Below, piece after piece: positions 8,923 to 17,265 of a DNA stretch of 64,000 nt. The stretch comes from Methanomicrobiaceae archaeon (lineage in GTDB: Archaea; Halobacteriota; Methanomicrobia; Methanomicrobiales; Methanomicrobiaceae). The stretch lies in assembly GCA_029762625.1 (NCBI GenBank), contig JARVGI010000001.1, forward strand, positions 62,001-126,000, given 5' to 3'. A model generated the notes under the pieces. That model was not told the DNA's origin. It saw nothing but the letters and a program-made list of their open reading frames with translations, and ran no database searches. The position numbers and the translations under genes are program-made. Numbering within the stretch: position 1 is the first letter of the stretch; each line of letters opens with the position of its first letter.

Positions 8923-9743
8923 ACGACTGTCCCCCCCTCTCCCGGACCGCACGCGCCCAGCTCGCCATGATGCTCGAGGTGTGCGCCTCCCCGAAGCCCG
9001 GCAACGTGGACCGCTGCCACGACTACGCAGACACGCGCCTTGAGCACTTTCTCGCCTCGGCGATCCTCGCCCGGCCCGCGCTGGAACGCGCCGAGCGGGG
9101 CGAGGGGGGTATCGGGGCCCTGATCCGGCAGGCGGTGGCGCTCACCGCCTGCCACGCCGGGGGCAACACCCATTTCGGGGCCTACATCCTGCTCTTCCCA
9201 TTGATCCTGGGCGGCGATATCGCCGGGGCCTGCGCCGCCGTGCGGCAGACCACCGTTGCGGACTCGCTCGCCTTCTACGAGGCGTTCGGGGCAACAAAGG
9301 TGCGGATGCTGGAGGAGGACGCGGAGATCGACGTCAACGATCCGAAAGCTGTGGCCACCATCCGGGAGCGGGGGATGACCCTCGATGCTATCATGGCCTA
9401 CTCGGCGCCGCGGGACATGGTGGCCCGGGAGTGGACGAACGATTTTGCGCTCACCCGGAAGGCGGCGGACTACCTGTGCGAGGGGGCGGGCAGGCAGGCG
9501 ATCGTGGACGCGTTTGTGCGGCTGCTCGCCAAAGAGATCGACACCTTCGTCGCCAAAAAGCACGGCCCGGATGTGGCCGAGTGGACGCGGCGGGAGGCGG
9601 GCGCGGTGCTCGCGGGGGAGCGCAGCCTGGAGGGCTTCGACGAGGAGTGCCTGGCGCGCGGCATCAACCCGGGCTCGATCGCCGACCTCGTTATCGCCGG
9701 CATCTACGTGGCCCTCGGGGAGGGGTGGCAGTGGGACTGCTGA
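8919..9743 (+). CDS. CitG/MdcB-like triphosphoribosyl-dephospho-CoA synthase family protein
   Basis: A 274-residue protein with ASPKPGNVDRCHDY near the N-terminus and ACHAGGNTHFGAYILLFPL further on, the two conserved glycine/asparagine-rich signatures of the CitG family. In bacteria these enzymes join dephospho-CoA to the ribose of ATP to form a citrate lyase prosthetic group; methanogens lack that lyase, so the archaeal homologues must do something else, perhaps on a coenzyme. It begins with an ATGA overlap with the marker 9 gene and overlaps the start of the DUF447 gene, so the three are an operon. Confidence 0.8.
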   Translation: MNDCPPLSRTARAQLAMMLEVCASPKPGNVDRCHDYADTRLEHFLASAILARPALERAERGEGGIGALIRQAVALTACHAGGNTHFGAYILLFPLILGGDIAGACAAVRQTTVADSLAFYEAFGATKVRMLEEDAEIDVNDPKAVATIRERGMTLDAIMAYSAPRDMVAREWTNDFALTRKAADYLCEGAGRQAIVDAFVRLLAKEIDTFVAKKHGPDVAEWTRREAGAVLAGERSLEGFDEECLARGINPGSIADLVIAGIYVALGEGWQWDC

Positions 9744-10297
9744 GGGAGGGCATCAACGAGGTGATCGCCACCACGCGGTCCAACGCCGCCCCGATGGGGA
9801 TCATCTGCCGCGGCGAGGGGCCGCGGATGGTGCTCTTTTGCGGCAGCCACACCGCGGCCAATGTCGAGCGGGACGGCTGGGTGGTGGCGAACTTCGTCTT
9901 CGACCCGGTGGTCTTTGTGCAGACGGCGTTCGACGACCTGCCTGAGGAGGCCTTCGTCGAGGAGGAGGTGGCGGGGACGACCATGCACCGGCTCGCGGGG
10001 GCCGAGGCGTGGATCGCCTTCGCCGCAGCGGTCGAGCGCCGGGGCGCGGCGTCGATGGTCGTCCGGCTCGCGCCCCTGCACGAGGAGATTCTGGACCTTC
10101 GCCTCCACCCGCACAACCGCGGCTTCGCGAGCGTCGTGGAGGCGACGGTGCACGCCACCCGCTACGTGCGTACCGGCGACCCGTGGCTCGAGCAGCTCAT
10201 CGAGCACCACGGCGGCATCGTCAGGAAGTGCGGCGGGCCCCGGGAGCACGAGGCGCTGGCGCTCCTGTGGACGTATATCGACGCTGCACGCGCGTGA
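9731..10297 (+). CDS. DUF447-family protein
   Basis: A 188-residue protein that matches the archaeal DUF447 family (VIATTRS-AAPMGI, then DPVVFVQTAF, HNRGFASVVEATVHATR). The family has a split-barrel, flavin-reductase-like fold; no reaction is known to me. I chose the GTG at 9731 because GGGGAGGGG lies just upstream at a good distance and the protein opens like the family (LLREGINEV). It overlaps the CitG-like gene by 13 bases. The stop is followed by a T6 run at about 10302. Confidence 0.8.
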   Translation: MGLLREGINEVIATTRSNAAPMGIICRGEGPRMVLFCGSHTAANVERDGWVVANFVFDPVVFVQTAFDDLPEEAFVEEEVAGTTMHRLAGAEAWIAFAAAVERRGAASMVVRLAPLHEEILDLRLHPHNRGFASVVEATVHATRYVRTGDPWLEQLIEHHGGIVRKCGGPREHEALALLWTYIDAARA

Positions 10298-10305
10298 TCC
10301 TTTTT

Positions 10306-10740
10306 TCAGACGAAGGTGTCCAGCACCACCTGCTCGGTGCCGTCGTCGAGGCGTGCGGTGACGACGACGCGGTTTCTGTCGCCGGGTAAAAAGACCACGC
10401 CCGAGGTGGTCTGCGAGACCCCCACCTCCGGGTTGTTGATGGTGATGGTGAAGTTCGGGGTGGCGGCGCCCGGTTTGTAGATCCTCGCCATGATCTGGGT
10501 CACGTGCTCGTAGCCCGGGCCGCCCATGTAGGTGATGGTGATGTCCGTGCCCGCCTGCGCCGCGGTGACGCTGACCGGCTGCATGGCGATCGACAGTCCC
10601 GCGTCCATGTCCTGCACCATCCCGAAGGCGAAGACGGCGACGATGCCTGCGAGGATGACGGTGAGGGCCACCAGCAGGATGGCGCCGATGACGGGCGAGA
10701 TGGCTTCTTCGTGCGACCAGCAATTCATGGCGGTTCTCAT
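10306..10740 (-). CDS. archaeal type IV pilin-like protein
   Basis: A 144-residue protein starting with a short charged leader and then EEAISPVIGAILLVALTVIL, the DUF1628-type class III signal and hydrophobic helix of archaeal type IV pilins; cleavage by PibD/EppA-like peptidase would leave the helix at the mature N-terminus. The rest is a beta-rich head with YMGGPG and a closing EQVVLDTFV. That YMGGP pattern recurs in the pilin at 12254-12667. Starts at 10740 (MRTAMNC) or 10728 are both possible; AGGATAT upstream favours the first. Confidence 0.85.
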   Translation of the reverse strand: MRTAMNCWSHEEAISPVIGAILLVALTVILAGIVAVFAFGMVQDMDAGLSIAMQPVSVTAAQAGTDITITYMGGPGYEHVTQIMARIYKPGAATPNFTITINNPEVGVSQTTSGVVFLPGDRNRVVVTARLDDGTEQVVLDTFV

Positions 10741-10982
10741 CCGGGCATATCCTGTCACGCGTGGGGGCGGTGACGATTTATACTTTGATAGTTGTTGCAC
10801 GCCGGAACCTGGCGGCACACGGGGCCGGTTCGAGGGCGGGGGGTTCATCCGCGTGCGGCAGTTTTCCGTGCGGATGATGCGTCCCGGCCCCGGCGCAGGG
10901 CGGCATGACCGGTCGACGGCCCGCCGCACCGGCGAGAGCGATCCGGAAAAAAGGAGATATGGCTGGTGCTATGGTGCGCTCC

Positions 10983-11657
10983 TCAGATGCTCTTCGCCGT
11001 GCCGGAATGCTTCTTGTCGTCGGCATCGTAGTAGACGTAGGTCAGCTTCCCGGTGTAGTCGGAGCAGCTGGTGGCGTCCACCCAGATGTAGAACTCCCGC
11101 GTCTCGCCCGGGTTGAGGTAGCCGATCCGCTTCTCCGTCGATGCCTTATCGTAGGCAGTGTCCGTGGGCGTGAGCTCGAGGGTGAGCACCATATCCTTCG
11201 CCGTGCCCGCGCCGCTGTTGCTGACGGTCCCCGACACCTCCCAGTAGCACTTGGGCGCGTTGTAGCCGGTGCTGGTGGAGGTGACGGTGATGTAGATATC
11301 CGGTTTCGGGACGGTCAGGGTGCGCTTGACGCTGACCGATGCATCGGCCGTCACCGTGACCTCCTGCGTGGCGTCCGCGTAGCCGGACTTCGAAAGAATG
11401 ACCTCGTGCGTGCCGGCGGGCACGTTGCGGACGGTCACCGGCGTTTTGCCCTTGTAGAGGCCGTCGACGTACACCTCGGCCCCCCACGGGCTGGAGCTGA
11501 CATCGATCGACCCGTAGCCGGCGGGCGGCGCGGAACCGGGCCCGAACACCTCCTCCGCGGAAGCGCCGGACAGCCGCTCCCACGACTCCATGCACCCGGC
11601 CGAGCAGATCACGAGTGCGGCGGCGAGCAGAACCAGACAATGAATCCCCCGTTTCAT
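10983..11657 (-). CDS. PEGA-domain lipoprotein
   Basis: A 224-residue exported protein. The N-terminus has a hydrophobic segment ending in the lipobox-like VICSAGC, so the mature protein is probably lipid-anchored at Cys22. Residues about 50-115 form a PEGA domain (GSIDVSSSPWGAEVYVDGLYKG in part, TPVTV-NVPAGTHEV), a small beta domain found in surface proteins. The C-terminal half (YNAPKCYWEVSGTVSNSG...YLNPGETREFYIWVDATSC) looks like an Ig-like/FxLYD-type adhesion domain. It sits between pilin genes, which suggests a cell-surface role. Confidence 0.85.
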   Translation of the reverse strand: MKRGIHCLVLLAAALVICSAGCMESWERLSGASAEEVFGPGSAPPAGYGSIDVSSSPWGAEVYVDGLYKGKTPVTVRNVPAGTHEVILSKSGYADATQEVTVTADASVSVKRTLTVPKPDIYITVTSTSTGYNAPKCYWEVSGTVSNSGAGTAKDMVLTLELTPTDTAYDKASTEKRIGYLNPGETREFYIWVDATSCSDYTGKLTYVYYDADDKKHSGTAKSI

Positions 11658-11742
11658 ACGGTGAGGTTTTACACGGGGGAATTTATAGGTTGTTAAAAAA
11701 TGCGGGGTTTTATCAAATATGATACTGGACGGTAATAACTCA

Positions 11743-12162
11743 TCAATGTGTTATTGTCTTGTCCAGCACCACCTGTTTCGCCCCGTCCGCGAAGGTGCCG
11801 ACGACCACCACCCGGTAGGTATCCGGGGTAAATGGGCCACTGGTCGTTCCGGTGGTATCCCCGATCTCGGGATGGTCCAGCCACGTGTCGACGGATGTGT
11901 CATTGAATTTCGCGCCGGTACTGTTGTAGACGCTCCAATCGAGGCGCTCAAGTTTGTCCTGGTCCGTCCCGCCGTGGTAGGTGATCACGATGTCGTTGTC
12001 GACGAACTTCACCGAGGTGCTCACCACGTAGGTGTCCTGCACCTCGTGGGCCATGCCGAAGAACATGACCATTGCGATGCCCGCCAGTATCACCGTGATG
12101 GCCACGGCCAGGACGGTGCCGATGGACTCGGAGGCGGCGTCTTCGCTGTTAAATGTGCTCAT
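11743..12162 (-). CDS. archaeal type IV pilin-like protein
   Basis: A 139-residue pilin-like protein opening MSTFNSEDAASESIG followed by the helix [22 protein letters not shown]. The usual SPVIG is replaced here by SESIG, a small departure at the peptidase site. The head ends in QVVLDKTI like the neighbours. GAGGAGAAT lies directly upstream of the ATG at 12162 and decides the start; the frame is open to 12348 but without pilin features. Confidence 0.85.
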   Translation of the reverse strand: MSTFNSEDAASESIGTVLAVAITVILAGIAMVMFFGMAHEVQDTYVVSTSVKFVDNDIVITYHGGTDQDKLERLDWSVYNSTGAKFNDTSVDTWLDHPEIGDTTGTTSGPFTPDTYRVVVVGTFADGAKQVVLDKTITH

Positions 12163-12253
12163 GGTATATTCTCCTCGATAATTAGGGATGATATTCCTGT
12201 CGGTTTTGCGTGATGGTCCCGTCATTGTGAGAACATCGAAAAAAGAGGTTAGG

Positions 12254-12667
12254 TTAGACCTGGGTGTCAAGGATAACCTGGGATGAGCCGTCACTGAATA
12301 AAGCAACCACGACAACACGGTTTTGTTCGTCAGGGTTAGTAACATCAAAAATCCAAGAAGACCCGACGGCAGGAGAGGTAAAAGCCGGCGGATTGGTTTG
12401 TGCAGTACCGTTTATTGTAGCTGGTGCACCATCAATTGTAACATCAATTCTCTGAACACTTGCGTGATCCGGACCGCCCATGTAGGTGACAATAGCATTT
12501 GGTCCAGACTGCTTCGCGGTAACACCAACGCTCTTCGTGGACTGTACATCTCCGGCCATGCCGAAGACAAACACCGCAATGACTGCGGCGAGGATGACGG
12601 TGATTGCCACCATCAGGATGACACCGATAACCGGTGAAACTGCCTCTTCGTTTTCATGGAAATTCAT
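12254..12667 (-). CDS. archaeal type IV pilin-like protein
   Basis: A 137-residue pilin with the classic [20 protein letters not shown] leader and helix, a head with YMGGPDH and a closing SQVILDTQV. Its codon use is visibly more AT-rich than that of the two other pilins here. It is the first gene of the pilin group; AGGTGAAC lies just before the ATG, and a TATA element lies at 12741-12750. Confidence 0.9.
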   Translation of the reverse strand: MNFHENEEAVSPVIGVILMVAITVILAAVIAVFVFGMAGDVQSTKSVGVTAKQSGPNAIVTYMGGPDHASVQRIDVTIDGAPATINGTAQTNPPAFTSPAVGSSWIFDVTNPDEQNRVVVVALFSDGSSQVILDTQV

Positions 12668-13073
12668 GTGTGTTCACCTCAAACCGGCGTCCTCGCTGGG
12701 GCCCCGGCTGCAATGACTTGCATAGTAACGGTTTTATTCTTGGTATTTAAGGGTTGTGAAGCGGTGCGGGATGGAAATGTTGTTGATTGAATTCATAGTG
12801 TGCGGGAAATATTTTTTCCATTTTCTGGAATTTTAAAACAAATTTTCGTGTTTCTCCCTCTATTCCCAGATTTATATAAAACAAATGTGAGCGAACCTTT
12901 TTATACTCAATCTATGGATTATGCCCTGCGATAAACTGATATGATTATCGATAATGGTTAGCCGTGTTCCGCACCTTCATATGGGAGGTGGTCGCGGGAG
13001 CGGGATCCGGGGGGGTGGTAGGGAGGGCCCGCGGGACCGGCGGCGATCCTGCGGGAGGCCGCGGGCCGCCTGT
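12668..13073 (+). other. AT-rich intergenic region without a recognised gene
   Basis: About 400 bases. The part from 12720 to 12960 is far more AT-rich than its surroundings and holds the pilin promoter; a plus-strand TATA-like TTTTTATACTC occurs near 12898-12908 but no plausible plus-strand gene follows. The part from 12960 on is GC-rich and only contains shadow frames of the gene at 13074. Confidence 0.5.
12741..12750 (-). promoter_or_regulatory. TATA box of the pilin group
   Basis: The minus strand reads TTAAATACCA about 75-85 bases upstream of the pilin ATG at 12667. This leaves a leader of about 50 bases. Confidence 0.45.
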
Positions 13074-13523
13074 TTACCGGGCCTCGTCCTGCACCCGGAC
13101 CTCCAGCAGGTCGCCCGCCTCCCGCACCTGTGCGCCGGGGGCCACGGCCTCGATGACGCCGGAGAGGAAGGGGATGGCGATGGCCCGCTGCTGGGCGCCG
13201 CCCGCGAGGAAGGTGCCGGTCTCCTTTTTGATCCGCACGAGGGCCCCGCCGTCGCCGCGGCTCGCCTCGCACCATATCCCGCCCATCAGAAAGAGGCTCT
13301 CCAGCACGCTCACCGCGTCCATGCCCGCCGGCATCCGCTCCCGGAACTGCCGCCCCTCCTCGGCCCCCAGCGCCCGGGCGGCCTTGCCGATCTCGGCCAT
13401 CACCAGGGGGTTGCGCCGCTCGACCAGGTGCTCGAGGATCGCCCCCGCGAGGTCGTGGGGCTGCCACGTGCGGGCGAGCTTGATCAGCTGCCAGTCCCGT
13501 GCAAACGATCCGCCGGCACGCAT
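13074..13523 (-). CDS. conserved hypothetical protein in an Lrp operon
   Basis: A 149-residue soluble protein starting MRAGGSFARDW. The first half is helical with a basic AILEHLVERRNPL; the second half (LVRIKKETGTFL, AIAIPFLSGVIEAV, LLEVRVQDEA) looks like a small alpha/beta ligand domain of the V4R type, but this is only an impression. I do not recognise the family with confidence. It starts two bases after the stop of the membrane protein gene at 13526, so the two are translated together. Confidence 0.65.
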   Translation of the reverse strand: MRAGGSFARDWQLIKLARTWQPHDLAGAILEHLVERRNPLVMAEIGKAARALGAEEGRQFRERMPAGMDAVSVLESLFLMGGIWCEASRGDGGALVRIKKETGTFLAGGAQQRAIAIPFLSGVIEAVAPGAQVREAGDLLEVRVQDEAR

Positions 13524-13525
13524 CG

Positions 13526-13816
13526 CTACCCTCGCAATACTGCGAAGTTCATCACGCCGATACCGAGAATCGCCAGGATCCGGGAGATGACCGCCGACCA
13601 GTAGACAAGAACCTGCGACGGATCGGCGAGGGCGGCGATGTCCGGGATCACGATGCCCACCACCAGCAGAAACAGCCCCGCCGTGAAGTACAGCAGCGTG
13701 GGCTGCCGGACCACCCGGTAGGCGTCGTAGATGAAGATGATCAGCGCCCCCCCGAGAAAGAGGGTGATGAGGGCCAGCACCTGCTGGATGAGCGCGAAAT
13801 TCGTTTCCAGTACCAT
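13526..13816 (-). CDS. small membrane protein
   Basis: A 96-residue protein with three hydrophobic helices at about 10-30, 41-60 and 72-92 and no other recognisable motif. AGGGGAATA lies directly upstream of the ATG. It lies nine bases after the Lrp gene and two before the gene at 13074, in one operon. I do not recognise the family. Confidence 0.7.
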   Translation of the reverse strand: MVLETNFALIQQVLALITLFLGGALIIFIYDAYRVVRQPTLLYFTAGLFLLVVGIVIPDIAALADPSQVLVYWSAVISRILAILGIGVMNFAVLRG

Positions 13817-13825
13817 GATATTCCC

Positions 13826-14257
13826 CTAAAACTGCTCCTTGTAGCGTTTGACGGTGATGAAGGGCCGGATCTCGCGCACCCCGGCAAGCTCGCTCAGCGG
13901 GATCAGGATCTCCATCTTCAGCTGGGTGATCGTCTGCACCCGCGCCTTGGCGATGAAATCGCAGGGCTCCAGCGTCTCGTACACCTCCGAGATCAGGTAG
14001 AGCTCCGAGAGGAAGGCGGCGACCGCCTCCTTCTCCTCCGGGTCGGCCCGGATGGTGAGGAAGGTGACCAGGCTGTGCTCGAAATAGCTGGGGTTGATGG
14101 CGATGGTGAACTTCTCGATGATCCCCTGCTTCTTCAGCTTCTCGATGCGCTTGAACGCGGTGGAGGGGGCGACGCCGAGCTTCGTGCCCAGCTCCGCCAT
14201 GGACATCCTGCCGTCCCGCTGCAGTTCGTCCAGAATCGCCCCGTCGATCTCGTCCAT
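13826..14257 (-). CDS. Lrp/AsnC-family transcriptional regulator
   Basis: A 143-residue regulator. Residues 1-50 are the winged helix-turn-helix (MDEIDGAILDELQRDGRMSM, then LGVAPSTAFKRIEKLKKQGI) and the rest is an RAM-type ligand/assembly domain ending in VREIRPFITVKRYKEQF. GGTGGGG upstream supports the ATG at 14257. It is the first gene of a three-gene operon whose other two products are unassigned, so it may regulate them. Confidence 0.9.
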   Translation of the reverse strand: MDEIDGAILDELQRDGRMSMAELGTKLGVAPSTAFKRIEKLKKQGIIEKFTIAINPSYFEHSLVTFLTIRADPEEKEAVAAFLSELYLISEVYETLEPCDFIAKARVQTITQLKMEILIPLSELAGVREIRPFITVKRYKEQF

Positions 14258-14300
14258 GGCCCCACCGTGAGTAGACAGGGAGATTTCGGAGGAACAGCAC

Positions 14301-15137
14301 TTAAACCTGCCTTTTCGCTCCGCACGGGAGGCCCGACGCCGGACGGCGCTCCCGCCACGCCCCCGGGTGGGCCATCCGCACCCCGCTGCCGCTCACCGCC
14401 GCGCCCGCGAGGGCCGCCCCGATAAACTCCTTCGCCTCCCGCACCGCGGCGCCCGTATCCAGCCCCCGGGCGAGGAACGCGGCGATGGCCGAGGCGAACG
14501 AGCACCCCGACCCGTGCACGTCGAAGGGCAGCCGCTCGCCGACGAGGTAGAGGGGTTCGCCGTCCTGCACGAACACGTCGACGGCCTTTCCCTCGAGGTG
14601 CCCCCCCGTGACCACCACCGATTGCGCCCCGAGGGCGGCGATCGCCTCCGCCGCCGCGACCATCGCCCGGGTGTCGGCGAGAGGGGCGATCCCGCTCAAA
14701 ATCTCCGCCTCCCGCAGGTTGGGGGTGATGACCGCCGCCCGGGGGACGAGCACCTCGACGAGATCGGCGACCGCATCCTCCTCGAGCAGGGCGTGCCCGC
14801 TCGTCGAGACCATCACCGGGTCGAGCACCAGCGGCGCATCGCGGGGGAGGGTGTCGGCGACCGCCCGGATGATCGCCGCGTTCGCGAGCATCCCCGTCTT
14901 CCACGCGGCGATGGGGAAATCGTCGATCACCGCGTCCATCTGCGCCCGCACCGCCGCCGGGGACAGCGCCCAGCTCCCGGCCACCCCCTTCGTGTTCTGG
15001 GCGGTGACGGCGGTCACCGCCGAGCACCCCCAGACCCCGAGGGCGGCGAAGGTCTTCAGGTCCGCCTGGATCCCGGCGCCGCCGCCGGAATCCGATCCGG
15101 CGATGGTGCAGGCGACGGGCATCGCGGGGGCTTCCAT
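14301..15137 (-). CDS. thiD: hydroxymethylpyrimidine (phosphate) kinase ThiD
   Basis: Phosphorylates HMP and HMP-P in thiamine synthesis. The ribokinase-fold protein opens PVACTIAGSDSGGGAGIQAD, the signature substrate loop of ThiD, has VLDPVMVSTSG, and ends the active site with DVHGSGCSFASAIAAFLA (the GSGC anion hole). The 278-residue length is normal; there is no fused ThiN regulatory domain, which many archaeal ThiD proteins have. The ATG at 15122 (MPVAC) is an alternative start. Confidence 0.93.
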   Translation of the reverse strand: MEAPAMPVACTIAGSDSGGGAGIQADLKTFAALGVWGCSAVTAVTAQNTKGVAGSWALSPAAVRAQMDAVIDDFPIAAWKTGMLANAAIIRAVADTLPRDAPLVLDPVMVSTSGHALLEEDAVADLVEVLVPRAAVITPNLREAEILSGIAPLADTRAMVAAAEAIAALGAQSVVVTGGHLEGKAVDVFVQDGEPLYLVGERLPFDVHGSGCSFASAIAAFLARGLDTGAAVREAKEFIGAALAGAAVSGSGVRMAHPGAWRERRPASGLPCGAKRQV

Positions 15138-15229
15138 GCCTGAACTGTAGGCACTGCCCGGGTTTGAAAGTTTCCCGGACCGCCCGGGCGGGTGATTTAT
15201 GCCCGCCGCCGCCAAAGATTCCTGTACCT

Positions 15230-16555
15230 ATGGACGTAGAGGAATTTGCACGGCGGCACCGGGCGGCGGGGGCGACCGACGAGGAGATCGTCGACCGCCT
15301 CGAAGAGCGCATCCGCGAGTACAAGGACGTCTCCCGTGCGTATGCCCGTGCGTTTGCACGCGCCGTCGCGGAGGAGGTGCGCACCTCCTCCGGCCTGACG
15401 GGCGATCTCTTCACCTATGACCCGGCGGGCGTCTCCATGGGCGCGTTCGGCGTCGGCTCCCGCGGCGCGGGTGACTTCTTCGCCCACCGCCAGCTCATCC
15501 CCATCATCGGCAGCACGGGCGCCGACGTCGGGGTGGACGAGATGGACGACGCCGGCGCGGTCCGGGGCGACGGGCGGTTCATCATCTGCACCGTGGACGG
15601 CATGCACTCCCGGCTCTCGGACTTCCCCTTCCTCGCCGGCTTCCACGTCACGCGGGCGACGCTGCGCGACGTCTACGTCATGGGGGCGACGCCCGTCGCC
15701 CTCCTCTCCGACATCCACGTGGGCGACGACGGCGACGTGGCCAAGGTCTTCGACTACACCGCCGGGGTGGCCGCGGTCAGCGAGGCGATGGGCGTGCCCC
15801 TCGTCACCGGCTCGACCCTGCGCATCGGCGGCGACATGGTGCTCGGGGGCCGGATGACCGGGTGCGTGGGGGCCGTCGGCGTGGCCGACCACCTCACCGC
15901 GAGGAGATCGATCGCCCCCGGCGACGTCCTGCTCATGACCGAGGGGGCGGGCGGCGGCACCATCGCCACCGCGGCCATCTACTCGGGGTTCCCGGAGGTG
16001 GTGGAGCGGACCATCAACCTTGCGTTCCTGCGGGCGAGCGAGGCCCTGCTCGCAAGTGACGTGCTCAACCGTATCCACGCCATGACCGACGTCACCAACG
16101 GCGGGCTGCGGGGCGACGTCTACGAGATGGCCGAGACCGCCGGCTGCCGCATCGTGGTCGACGAGGCGCCTCTCCGCAGCCTCGTCCAGCCCGACGTGCT
16201 GGCGATGCTCGACGCGCTGGAGATCGACTACCTCGGGGTCTCCCTCGACGCCCTCCTCGTGGTGGCGCCCCCGGACGCCGCGGAGCGGGTGATCGCGGCG
16301 GTCGCCACGGCGGGCGTGGCGATGAAGGAGATCGGCTACGCGGAAGCGGGGCCCGCCGACTCCGTGCTGCTCGTGGACGGCGAAGCGCGCGACTTCCTCC
16401 CGAAATTCAGGGAATCCGCCTACACCCCGGTCAAGAAAGTCGTCGATACCGGGAAGGCCGACGTCGAGGCGATGAAGGAGCGGGTGGCCCGCGCCGCCCG
16501 GTCGGCGGCGGACAAGAAGGAACGCGTGCTGCAGCGGCTGGGCGGGCGGCGCTAG
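15230..16555 (+). CDS. PurM/HypE-like AIR-synthase-related protein (COG1973 type)
   Basis: A 441-residue protein of the PurM superfamily (AIR synthase, HypE, ThiL, SelD), which bind ATP and activate an oxygen atom. An N-terminal helical extension of about 75 residues (MDVEEFARRHRAAG...) precedes the fold. GSTGADVGVDEMDD, LRDVYVMGATPVALLSDIHV and TDVTNGGLRGDVYEMA mark the ATP domain and interface. The extension and length match an archaeal group often annotated hydrogenase expression protein HypE. No C-terminal PRxC motif of true HypE is visible, so the reaction is open. It overlaps the convergent methyltransferase gene by four bases. Confidence 0.8.
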   Translation: MDVEEFARRHRAAGATDEEIVDRLEERIREYKDVSRAYARAFARAVAEEVRTSSGLTGDLFTYDPAGVSMGAFGVGSRGAGDFFAHRQLIPIIGSTGADVGVDEMDDAGAVRGDGRFIICTVDGMHSRLSDFPFLAGFHVTRATLRDVYVMGATPVALLSDIHVGDDGDVAKVFDYTAGVAAVSEAMGVPLVTGSTLRIGGDMVLGGRMTGCVGAVGVADHLTARRSIAPGDVLLMTEGAGGGTIATAAIYSGFPEVVERTINLAFLRASEALLASDVLNRIHAMTDVTNGGLRGDVYEMAETAGCRIVVDEAPLRSLVQPDVLAMLDALEIDYLGVSLDALLVVAPPDAAERVIAAVATAGVAMKEIGYAEAGPADSVLLVDGEARDFLPKFRESAYTPVKKVVDTGKADVEAMKERVARAARSAADKKERVLQRLGGRR

Positions 16556-17265
16556 TCCGGCTTTTTCGCGCTGACGCAGATATTATAGGCGAGGCGGGGG
16601 AGGCGCTGCTCCACGAACGGCTCCACTTTTCTGGCGAGGGAAAACATGGCCTCGTGGAGGTCCTGGTGGGCGAAGGAGCACCGCCGCACCCTGATATCCT
16701 CGAAGCCGATGGAGGCGAAGAGGGCGGCGATCTCGTCGTCGCCGTAGTAGTGCTCCCCGAAATCCGCCATGCCGACGCGGCGGATGCGGACCTTCTCGCC
16801 GATCCGGTAGATGACCGGCACGAGGACGGTCAGCACATTCCTGCCCAGCGTGCAGACGGCGATGGTCCCCCCCGGCTTCAGCACCCGGAATGACTCCGCG
16901 AGCATGGCCTCCGGCCGCTGGAGGTAGCTGAAGGCGAGGATGCTGGCGACCGCATCGAAGGCCGCGTCCCGGAAGGGGATCTGCTCCGCGGTGCCGACCG
17001 AGACCGTGCACGCCGGGCAGCGCTGCCGGGCGCGGGCGATCATCCCCCTGCTGATATCGAGGCCCACGGCGTCGCCGCCGGAGGCGAGGTAGCGCACCAT
17101 AAACAGCCCGGTCCCGCACCCGAGGTCGAGGAGCATCCCGCCGGCGGGGAGATCCTCGAGCACCAGATCGCAGACATGGTCGTAGTACACCCTCCCGCGG
17201 TCGTTGGCGTAGTGGCGGTCGTAGACCTCCGCCACCTCATCGTAGTGGCGCTGCACCTTCTTCAT
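16552..17265 (-). CDS. class I SAM-dependent methyltransferase
   Basis: A 237-residue methyltransferase with the SAM loop LLDLGCGTG at about 45-53, VGLDIS at the end of the second strand and RVLKPGGTIAVCTLG after the fourth strand, the pattern of the UbiE/Methyltransf_11 group. The substrate is unknown; small molecules such as quinones or lipids are typical of the family. It shares an ATGA with the RFC-like gene upstream and is the last gene of the long operon. Confidence 0.85.
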   Translation of the reverse strand: MKKVQRHYDEVAEVYDRHYANDRGRVYYDHVCDLVLEDLPAGGMLLDLGCGTGLFMVRYLASGGDAVGLDISRGMIARARQRCPACTVSVGTAEQIPFRDAAFDAVASILAFSYLQRPEAMLAESFRVLKPGGTIAVCTLGRNVLTVLVPVIYRIGEKVRIRRVGMADFGEHYYGDDEIAALFASIGFEDIRVRRCSFAHQDLHEAMFSLARKVEPFVEQRLPRLAYNICVSAKKPD

